Assembly: GCA_002296885.1 (NCBI GenBank)
Contig: DBIH01000050.1
Span: 1-6,394 of the forward strand
Source of the DNA: Flavobacterium sp. UBA807
GTDB taxonomy: Bacteria > Bacteroidota > Bacteroidia > Flavobacteriales > Flavobacteriaceae
Reading direction: 5' to 3'
Length of the DNA stretch: 6,394 nucleotides
Shown: one piece after another, positions 1 to 5,760 of the stretch
Position numbering within the stretch: position 1 is the stretch's first letter
Layout of the letters: each line of letters opens with the position of its first letter
The notes under the pieces: generated by a model
Seen by the model: the letters and a program-made list of their open reading frames with translations, nothing else
Told to the model about the DNA's origin: nothing
Database searches by the model: none
Made by a program: the position numbers and the translations under genes

Positions 1-642
1 TTTGCGCTATCAACAAATTCCCCTTTTTGGGAAGGCAGGAATACCGGTTACAAATCTTTCAGGACAAAAGTATTTGATAAGTTTCCACGAACAGGTCTAC
101 CTGAATATTTTGACAGTGTTCAGGCTTATGACAATTATCTTGAAACATTGGTTAAAACAAAATGTATCGACAATCCTAAGAAAATCTGGTGGGATTTGCG
201 CCTGCACCCATTCTATGATACGATTGAATTCCGTATTACCGATATGAGTCTAACCGTAGATGAAGCAATGTGCATTGTAGCCGTAATTCAGGCGGTTGTT
301 GCCAAATTGTACAAACTGACAATGGCAAATACCAGTTTTAATATTTATCGAATAGCATTAATTAAAGAAAATAAATTCCGTGCCGCTCGTTACGGAATTG
401 ACGGTGATATGATCGATTTTGGTTTGCAGAAAGAAGTTGAAACCAAAGGTTTGATTCTTGAATTACTTGAATTTATTGATGATGTAGTTGATGAATTAGG
501 AAGTCGTAAACATATTGATTATGTGCACACTATCCTAAAAGAAGGGACTGGTGCTGATAAACAATTGCGCGTTTTTGAACAAACAAACGACCTGACCAAA
601 GTAGTAGATATGATTACCAGTGAATTTACGAGAGGTTTATAA
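1..642 (+). CDS. Carboxylate-amine ligase, GCS2/YbdK family (C-terminal part, 5' end outside window)
   Basis: The reading frame is open from base 1 to the TAA at 640-642 and gives 213 residues, so the gene starts upstream of the window. GCS2/YbdK proteins are ATP-dependent carboxylate-amine ligases related to glutamate-cysteine ligase. E. coli YbdK has weak gamma-glutamylcysteine ligase activity, but the true substrate of most members is unknown. Seen here, in visible-residue numbering, are family blocks: NSPFWEGRNTGYKSFR (6-21), WWDLRLHP followed by IEFRITDM (63-82), the helix around DEAMCIVAVIQAVVAKLY (87-104), ENKFRAARYG (123-132), and the C-terminal EGTGADKQLRVFEQT (181-195). Full-length homologues are usually near 370 residues, so a bit over half is visible. 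It leads a close + strand run with an amidotransferase and an ATP-grasp ligase, which suggests a shared pathway making an amide or peptide. Family assignment is secure. The substrate is not known. Confidence 0.9.
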   Translation, partial: FALSTNSPFWEGRNTGYKSFRTKVFDKFPRTGLPEYFDSVQAYDNYLETLVKTKCIDNPKKIWWDLRLHPFYDTIEFRITDMSLTVDEAMCIVAVIQAVVAKLYKLTMANTSFNIYRIALIKENKFRAARYGIDGDMIDFGLQKEVETKGLILELLEFIDDVVDELGSRKHIDYVHTILKEGTGADKQLRVFEQTNDLTKVVDMITSEFTRGL

Positions 643-710
643 TTGAAAATGTATATTTGCACCAAACCCGAGGCCGGTAGGCCGAACGGAATGAAATTAA
701 AATTAAGAGC
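643..710 (+). other. 68-base spacer between ligase and amidotransferase genes
   Basis: This is the only spacer of any size in the + strand run. It holds a -7-like promoter box (652-659), a short GC-rich patch (about 668-690) with a GGCC-ggta-GGCC inverted repeat too short to be a terminator, and an A-rich leader before the ATG at 711. No Shine-Dalgarno sequence is evident, as is normal for Bacteroidetes. No Rho-independent terminator is seen, so read-through from the upstream gene is likely. Confidence 0.6.
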
Positions 711-714
711 ATGA
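649..714 (+). CDS. Possible 21-residue leader ORF overlapping the next start (ATGA)
   Basis: An ATG at 649 opens a 21-codon frame ending at the TGA at 712-714, which overlaps the amidotransferase ATG (711) in an ATGA arrangement. It lies in the same frame as the upstream ligase, just past its stop. The peptide is basic (MYICTKPEAG at the N-terminus, MKLKLRA at the C-terminus), with no signal peptide or known motif. If translated, its likely role would be to couple translation to the next gene. The short length makes chance the default explanation. Confidence 0.15.
   Translation: MYICTKPEAGRPNGMKLKLRA
652..659 (+). promoter_or_regulatory. Possible Bacteroidetes -7 promoter element (TATATTTG)
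   Basis: TATATTTG matches the Bacteroidetes primary sigma factor -7 consensus TAnnTTTG exactly and lies about 50 bases before the amidotransferase start. The -33 side is weak: a TTTA at 625-628 is the nearest candidate, and its spacing is longer than usual. It could give internal transcription of the last two genes of the run. A chance match in AT-rich DNA is quite possible. Confidence 0.3.
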
Positions 715-1538
715 GCCACCAAATTCGAATAGCAGTTTTAGACATGTACGCCGGAGAACCTAATCAGGGAATGCGTTGTATCATTGATATTATAAACAGA
801 TTCAATCAAATTGTAACCTTTCAGATTTTTGATGTTCGCCAAAAAAGCGAATTTCCAAACATTGAAAAGTTCGACATTTTTATTTCTACCGGCGGACCCG
901 GAAATCCTTTGGAAGGCGATGGTAATTGGGATTTAAAATGGTATGATTTTATTGAGCAGTTGTGGGAATGGAACAAAGAGCAAAAGGTAAAGAAGCATGT
1001 TTTGTTTATCTGCCATTCGTTTCAAATGGCCTGCCACCACTTTGGTTTAGCCGAAATCACTAAAAGGAAATCGACTTCATTTGGCGTAATGACCATACAT
1101 AAAACAGAAGCCGGAATGAATGATGCAATCCTTGAAGGCCTGGAAAATCCATTTTATGGCATCGACAGTCGTGATTATCAGGTGGTACAACCTAAACTGA
1201 GTATTTTCAGCAAAAAAGGTGCGATGATAATTGCCCTGGAAAAAATCAGGACTTACAGAGAATATGAAAGAGCTATCATGGGCGTACGTTTTTCTGATGA
1301 ATTTGTCGGATTGCAATTCCATCCCGAGGCTGATGCATTGAGTTTTATTGCTAATCTGAAAAACAAAGAAAAGCGCGAAAGAATAATCGATATGAAAGGA
1401 AAGCAAAAGTTCCGTGACATGTTAGAGGATTTGCTTGATGAAGATAAAATCTATAAAACCAATGAGACAATCATTCCGAATTTCCTTCGCGTTGCCATCA
1501 ACGATTTGATTAAAACCAAAAAGATATTATCTAATTAA
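711..1538 (+). CDS. Class I glutamine amidotransferase-like protein (GMP synthase GATase-type)
   Basis: The product is 275 residues. Class I GATases hydrolyse glutamine, or other gamma-glutamyl amides, through a Cys-His-Glu triad. The parts seen here are the STGGPGNP oxyanion-region loop (59-66), the candidate nucleophile C101 in FICHSFQMA, and H204/E206 in LQFHPEA, all in the expected order. The elbow lacks the usual glycines around the cysteine (normally GxCxGxQ, here FICHSFQ), although the glutamine at +4 is kept. About 70 residues follow the HPEA motif and form a charged tail of unknown role. There is no synthetase domain, so this is not GMP synthase itself. The ATG at 711 is chosen because an in-frame TAG at 678-680 lies upstream with no other ATG between. 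Its neighbours suggest that it supplies ammonia to, or trims a gamma-glutamyl product of, the flanking ligases; that is inference. The gene ends in tandem stops TAA TAG. Confidence 0.85.
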   Translation: MSHQIRIAVLDMYAGEPNQGMRCIIDIINRFNQIVTFQIFDVRQKSEFPNIEKFDIFISTGGPGNPLEGDGNWDLKWYDFIEQLWEWNKEQKVKKHVLFICHSFQMACHHFGLAEITKRKSTSFGVMTIHKTEAGMNDAILEGLENPFYGIDSRDYQVVQPKLSIFSKKGAMIIALEKIRTYREYERAIMGVRFSDEFVGLQFHPEADALSFIANLKNKEKRERIIDMKGKQKFRDMLEDLLDEDKIYKTNETIIPNFLRVAINDLIKTKKILSN

Positions 1539-1541
1539 TAG

Positions 1542-2732
1542 ATGAATTCCAAATACAGACAACTCTTCAACGCCAATTTGACAGTCGATAAATACAAAAA
1601 TTTTATTGATGATTTTACCAGTGATTTTGATTATGCAGTAACATTCCGTATTGGAGAATCTCCTTTTTTCATTCCGATTGAATTAAAAGAGCAATTGCTT
1701 GAAGGCTGTCAGCAGGTGATTGATTTTATCAAAAGAGATGATTTCAGAAGTATTACCGACAGAGCTTTGGAATTAAACCGAAAAGTTCCAAACGAAGATA
1801 ATCACACAACATTCTTAGCGATTGATTTCGGTATTTGTGAAGAAGATGGCGAGATTGTTCCAAAGCTGATTGAAGTTCAGGGTTTTCCTTCGCTATTTAA
1901 TTTTCAACAGAATCTTTCACAAAAATTTATCAGCCACTACCCTTTCCTTTCGGAATTAACTCCTTTTTTAAGCGGACTTACATCTGAAACTTATCTGAAA
2001 TTAATCGAAGACGTAATTTGCAACAACCATCCAAAGGAAAATGTAATCCTGCTTGAAATTGAGCCTGAAAAACAAAACACTAAGATTGATTTTTACTATT
2101 GCCATCGTGACATAGGCATTCCGGTAGTTTGTGTAACCGAATTGTATCAAAAAGGCAAACAGCTTTTCTACAAAAATGACAAGAGCGAAGAAATTCTAGT
2201 AAAAAGAATTTACAATCGTGTGATTTTTGATGAGCTGGATTTGAGAACCGATTTAAAACTTAACTTCGATTTTTCTTCTGATGTAGATGTTGAATGGGCG
2301 GGTCATCCGAATTGGTTTTTCAGAATCAGCAAATTTATCCTGCCGTATCTAAAAGGAAAGTATTTCATAGAGACTACATTACTTTCTGATTTAAAGGAAA
2401 TTCCGGCTGATTTAGAGAATTATGTTTTGAAACCTTTGTTTTCGTTTTCGGGAAGTGGTGTCATTTTCCATGTAAAAAGAGAAGATATTGAAGCCGTAAA
2501 AGAAAAAGATTTATACATCCTTCAGAAAAAAGTAAACTACAAACCGGTCATTCAATCTCCTGATGGAAAAGTAAAAGCCGAAGTCAGAATTTTAGCTGTC
2601 TGGAAAAAAGAGGCAGAATCACCTACTTTTGTTACCAACTTAGTAAGATTAAGCCGTGGTGAAATGATTGGAGTAAAATTCAATAAAGACAAAGACTGGG
2701 TTGGCGGAACTGTTGGAATGTTTGAAAAATAA
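1542..2732 (+). CDS. ATP-grasp-like amide ligase, probably circularly permuted type
   Basis: The product is 396 residues. ATP-grasp enzymes activate a carboxylate as an acyl phosphate and join it to an amine or thiol. In the usual fold the ATP-binding lysine and glycine loop come before the metal-binding acidic motif. Here the order appears reversed. An acidic block, IDFGICEEDG then KLIEVQGFPSLF (D95, E111), comes early and resembles the 'DF..DG..LIEIN' block of permuted ATP-grasp proteins. The block VLKPLFSFSGSGVIF (K297, SGSG 303-306), E347/R349 in AEVRILAVW, N366/R369 and the final WVGGTVG lie at the C-terminus. Between them are VKRIYNRVIFDE (220-231) and HPNWFFRISK (255-264), which also recall that group. 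The ATG follows the tandem stops of the amidotransferase gene directly, so co-translation is likely. ATP-grasp membership is fairly sure; permutation and substrate are inference. Confidence 0.72.
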   Translation: MNSKYRQLFNANLTVDKYKNFIDDFTSDFDYAVTFRIGESPFFIPIELKEQLLEGCQQVIDFIKRDDFRSITDRALELNRKVPNEDNHTTFLAIDFGICEEDGEIVPKLIEVQGFPSLFNFQQNLSQKFISHYPFLSELTPFLSGLTSETYLKLIEDVICNNHPKENVILLEIEPEKQNTKIDFYYCHRDIGIPVVCVTELYQKGKQLFYKNDKSEEILVKRIYNRVIFDELDLRTDLKLNFDFSSDVDVEWAGHPNWFFRISKFILPYLKGKYFIETTLLSDLKEIPADLENYVLKPLFSFSGSGVIFHVKREDIEAVKEKDLYILQKKVNYKPVIQSPDGKVKAEVRILAVWKKEAESPTFVTNLVRLSRGEMIGVKFNKDKDWVGGTVGMFEK

Positions 2733-2734
2733 TT

Positions 2735-3280
2735 CTATAAATACTGTTTCTTAATCTCTAAAAAACTCTTATCTGAAGTAACCAATTCTTCAATAACTTT
2801 CTTTCTCAAAATATCTAAATTATCATATTTTAAGTACTTAGCCCAGTCGGATTGATTTAAAACCTGTTTGATTGTTTGTATGCTTTTAGAAGTTTCTTTA
2901 GCGTTTTTCAAGACTACTTTCTCTTCACCTTCCAAACTTAATTTGTGATAGAAATTAACTTCTCGGGTTTCAAAATTTACTTTGATAAAAAACAGCTTTG
3001 AAGTATCGTCATTAGAATAAAAATCTGTCCAATTAGCAAAACCAACAATGGTGCTTTGGCTTTTAAAATTAGCTAACGGAATCAGCCGCCAATGACAATT
3101 AGCAACTCTTCCCCAGTGATTGGAAACTCGATACAATCCTTCATCAGTAAAAAAATACTGACTTCCTGATTGACTTTTGTAGCTTATTTTTAGAGTATTA
3201 ATTTCACTAAACAATACTTCTCTCCATATACAAAATGTGTACGAATGAAAGTTAAACTTAGTATATTTTTTATTTGCCAC
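2735..3280 (-). CDS. Conserved-looking hypothetical protein, 181 aa, GTG start
   Basis: I do not recognise a characterised family. The protein is soluble-looking, with no signal peptide or membrane segment. Its centre is rich in aromatic and basic residues: a SGSQYFFTDEGLYRVSNHWGR stretch leads into VANCHWRLI (about 37-67). A second block contains FANWTDFYSNDDTSKLFF (about 81-98). The C-terminal third is charged and helical in character. From memory, proteins with this SNHWGRVAxCxWRL pattern occur in flavobacteria as uncharacterised singletons. The start is GTG at 3278-3280: an in-frame TGA lies at 3308-3310, no ATG, GTG or TTG falls between, and the protein contains no other methionine. It begins one base after the WG-repeat gene stop, so reinitiation from that gene is likely. 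It ends 2 bases from the oppositely oriented ligase gene. Confidence 0.7.
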   Translation of the reverse strand: MANKKYTKFNFHSYTFCIWREVLFSEINTLKISYKSQSGSQYFFTDEGLYRVSNHWGRVANCHWRLIPLANFKSQSTIVGFANWTDFYSNDDTSKLFFIKVNFETREVNFYHKLSLEGEEKVVLKNAKETSKSIQTIKQVLNQSDWAKYLKYDNLDILRKKVIEELVTSDKSFLEIKKQYL

Positions 3281-3281
3281 G

Positions 3282-5750
3282 TTAATCGTTAATTCGGAAA
3301 GACCTTTTCATAAAGTAAGTGCTAATCCAATAGCCATTGACTTTAATGGCATTTCTGAGTAATTCTTCCATCAGTGAATTACCAAAGGCATGATCATTAA
3401 CACGTCTATTCGTAACCTTACTACCATCTTCAAGGGTATAATCATCTGTAAATTTCAATGATGATTTATGATAAAAGCGTTCATCATTCCACCTTGTCCT
3501 TTTAAATTCCAAAAGCCTTTTATAATATTGATTTGCTATAGCTTCCTGTGATGGTGTTCCTGAAAGCCTGATATCATTAAATATATTATTTTTTAAATAA
3601 TACAAAATATGACTTGAGGGAGCAATTTTGGTACAAAACTGAAGCAGCAAGTCATCATTCGAACTATCCATAGCAGTAATTAGTGCCTGCTTCAAATCTT
3701 CAAAAGTCTTATATCCTTTATGCATTGTAAATACTCCGGTAATTCCACTCAAATGTCCCCATTTATTGATAGGTTTCATTTCATTACCATTAAAAGTCAA
3801 TGCTTCATCACCTTCAAAATTAGCAATATCATCAAAAGTTGAGGTTGATAAAACTTTTCCGGTAGCGTTGATAAGCTGATACTTATTGTTGGATTTGGCT
3901 TTATATAGGTTTTCTTCTTTGCTTACTTTTGCAATATCTTTATATATAAAAGGAACAATCTCTTTGTTGGTAATAGAGATTAGACCATATTTACCGTTCT
4001 TTTGAGCCGGAATAATTATTTCACCTTGATAAGGATATATCAAATCAAAACTCAAATCATCATAAACAAAAGGAATAATAACATTGTTTTTATTGTCTAC
4101 AACGCCTTTTTTATTGCCTTTTTGAACAATGAAGTAGGCATTGTCCTTTACTGCTAATTTTTGGATTATGCCGTCATAAATCAACGGAAGACATTCACTT
4201 TCTCCTTTCTCATCATAAATACCAAATTTGTTTTTGTCATTCTGAACGAATAGATATGATTTTCCGCTGTCTGGCAATGGGTTTAAGAGGTTATCTTCAT
4301 CATTTATATAACCATACTTTTTAATATTGTCATAAACTACATTTCCGTTTTTGTCGAGAATAGTATAAGATGGTCCTGCTTTTTGGGCAAATAATATTTT
4401 AACTTTTTCAGCTACCGATTCAAAAATAAAATTATACTCGGGTTTCAGGATTACAGTTCCGTCAGTTTTATACAACCCAAACTTTCCATCTTTGGTTTTA
4501 CCGCAAATGAATTCGCTTCTTTCAAATATATTTTCGAATTCGAGTGGTATGATTGTTTTGTTATTGGAGTCAATGACTCCAATAAGCTCCTCATTGGTAA
4601 CTTTGTATAAATTGGAAAATGAGTTTGTTCCAAAACCATCAAAATGATCAATCTTATCATATTTGGCAGGGATAATTATTTTACCATATTTATCTGTCCA
4701 ACCTTGTTTTTTATTCTTTATAATTTTCAAGCCACTACTACTAAAACCCATTACTTGTATATCATCATATTCTATTGGTAAAACAACATTGAGTTTATAA
4801 TCAAACATTCCTGAAAGGTTATCTTTCTTAACTTCTATGAATTCTGATCCGTCCAAATAAACATCATTATAAATGTCATCAAGTTTCTTTTTAGAATTAA
4901 CCAGATAAGCACCTTTAAGCTTATCTTTCTCTGTAGTGATTATTTTCCTGTAGATATCATTATTTATTTTGTCATAAATCACTGGATATAATAAATTTCC
5001 ATCGTTGATTAAGCCAAATTTTTTATCTTTTTCAACAACAAATATCTTTTGACTAATATTAATGGCAATATATTTTTTGGTCTCAAATGCCTTTTTTACA
5101 TAACTCACATTCATCATATTCTTACCATCATATGAAATATTATCATACTCCGTCGGAAGAATTAATTTTCCATCAACTATTAATCCTTGCTTTGAATTCT
5201 TTACCGGAATGGCTGCATCTATATATAAAATAATATTGTCATACTCAAAATCTACTTTTTTATCATTAAGTAAAAATTGGAATTGCTTTTCCTTATCATA
5301 GATAAGAGACACTTTTGAAACCCCACTCGAATAAATAATTTTTGGGTATTTTACTGGAAGCAGGACAGACCCGCTTTCATCAAAAACACCATATTTCCCA
5401 GATTTTTTAACAATCAATGATTTGGTTCCAATTCCGAGAGAATCAAATTCGGTGTTAAGGATTATTTTTCCGTTAGTAGTTACATACCCTGACAGTCCAT
5501 TCTTTTTTATAGTAAACCCATCGCCTGATGGCTGTATCATATCGTAGACTGGCTTTAACAAAATCGAATCATTTCTTTTAAGCCCGTACTTTTGGGCTTC
5601 ATCAAAAACTCTCGTGTAGGTTTTATCATTTGTTTCATAGATCACTGCATCATAGTCGGCTTTAATATCATTGTCACGCTGTTGATTAGGTACTTGGGAA
5701 AATGACAGATAAGAAGTAAATAACAAAATTGTTAAGAGAAAGTTCTTCAT
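3282..5750 (-). CDS. Secreted WG-repeat protein with unique C-terminal domain
   Basis: The product is 822 residues. An N-terminal signal peptide, MKNFLLTILLFTSYLSFS, is probably cut before Q19 by signal peptidase I; no lipobox cysteine is present. About 15 degenerate WG-type repeats follow (residues about 53-642). Each reads roughly 'kxGkyGlxdxxGxvilPxxYDxI', for example SGKYGVFDESGSVLLPVKY and NKKQGWTDKYGKIIIPAKY. The defining Trp-Gly is mostly Phe-Gly or Tyr-Gly. WG repeats are expected to form a beta-rich binding or scaffold structure; their molecular function is generally unknown. Residues about 680-822 form a non-repeat domain with helices (FEDLKQALITAMDSSNDDLL) and a basic, aromatic C-terminus. 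I chose the ATG at 5750 over the in-frame ATG at 5804 because it places the signal peptide at the N-terminus and avoids overlap with the upstream gene. It follows that gene by 10 bases and precedes the 181-residue gene by one base, so the three are probably co-transcribed. Confidence 0.85.
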   Translation of the reverse strand: MKNFLLTILLFTSYLSFSQVPNQQRDNDIKADYDAVIYETNDKTYTRVFDEAQKYGLKRNDSILLKPVYDMIQPSGDGFTIKKNGLSGYVTTNGKIILNTEFDSLGIGTKSLIVKKSGKYGVFDESGSVLLPVKYPKIIYSSGVSKVSLIYDKEKQFQFLLNDKKVDFEYDNIILYIDAAIPVKNSKQGLIVDGKLILPTEYDNISYDGKNMMNVSYVKKAFETKKYIAINISQKIFVVEKDKKFGLINDGNLLYPVIYDKINNDIYRKIITTEKDKLKGAYLVNSKKKLDDIYNDVYLDGSEFIEVKKDNLSGMFDYKLNVVLPIEYDDIQVMGFSSSGLKIIKNKKQGWTDKYGKIIIPAKYDKIDHFDGFGTNSFSNLYKVTNEELIGVIDSNNKTIIPLEFENIFERSEFICGKTKDGKFGLYKTDGTVILKPEYNFIFESVAEKVKILFAQKAGPSYTILDKNGNVVYDNIKKYGYINDEDNLLNPLPDSGKSYLFVQNDKNKFGIYDEKGESECLPLIYDGIIQKLAVKDNAYFIVQKGNKKGVVDNKNNVIIPFVYDDLSFDLIYPYQGEIIIPAQKNGKYGLISITNKEIVPFIYKDIAKVSKEENLYKAKSNNKYQLINATGKVLSTSTFDDIANFEGDEALTFNGNEMKPINKWGHLSGITGVFTMHKGYKTFEDLKQALITAMDSSNDDLLLQFCTKIAPSSHILYYLKNNIFNDIRLSGTPSQEAIANQYYKRLLEFKRTRWNDERFYHKSSLKFTDDYTLEDGSKVTNRRVNDHAFGNSLMEELLRNAIKVNGYWISTYFMKRSFRIND
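3825..5594 (-). repeat. WG-type protein repeat array (about 15 units)
   Basis: These are tandem protein-level repeats in the secreted WG protein, residues about 53-642. Spacing is irregular, from about 22 to 48 residues between unit starts. Units are recognisable near residues 53, 83, 117, 186, 242, 277, 309, 346, 385, 420, 457, 505, 545, 583 and 618. Most share a glycine followed by a hydrophobic strand, a turn with Asp/Asn-Gly, then 'ilP.eYD.I'. Units near 277, 457 and 618 are the most decayed. No long DNA-level identity between units was noticed, so the array is old rather than freshly duplicated. Confidence 0.75.
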
Positions 5751-5760
5751 AGTAATTTTG

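Noticed and set aside
2..247. A separate 81-codon + strand ORF at the left edge, suggesting a frameshift in the GCS2 gene
   Set aside because: The frame of the ligase is open from base 1 and gives family sequence throughout (NSPFWEGRNTGYKSFR onward), so there is no frameshift and the other frame is a shadow.
671..684. GGCC-ggta-GGCC inverted repeat as a terminator
   Set aside because: The stem is only 4 base pairs, flanking bases do not extend it, and no T-run follows.
519..722. 67-codon - strand ORF across the ligase end and spacer
   Set aside because: Antisense to conserved ligase sequence with no motif or promoter support; treated as chance.
1077..1406. 109-codon - strand ORF inside the amidotransferase gene
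   Set aside because: It lies wholly antisense to a gene with clear catalytic motifs and has no recognisable family features.
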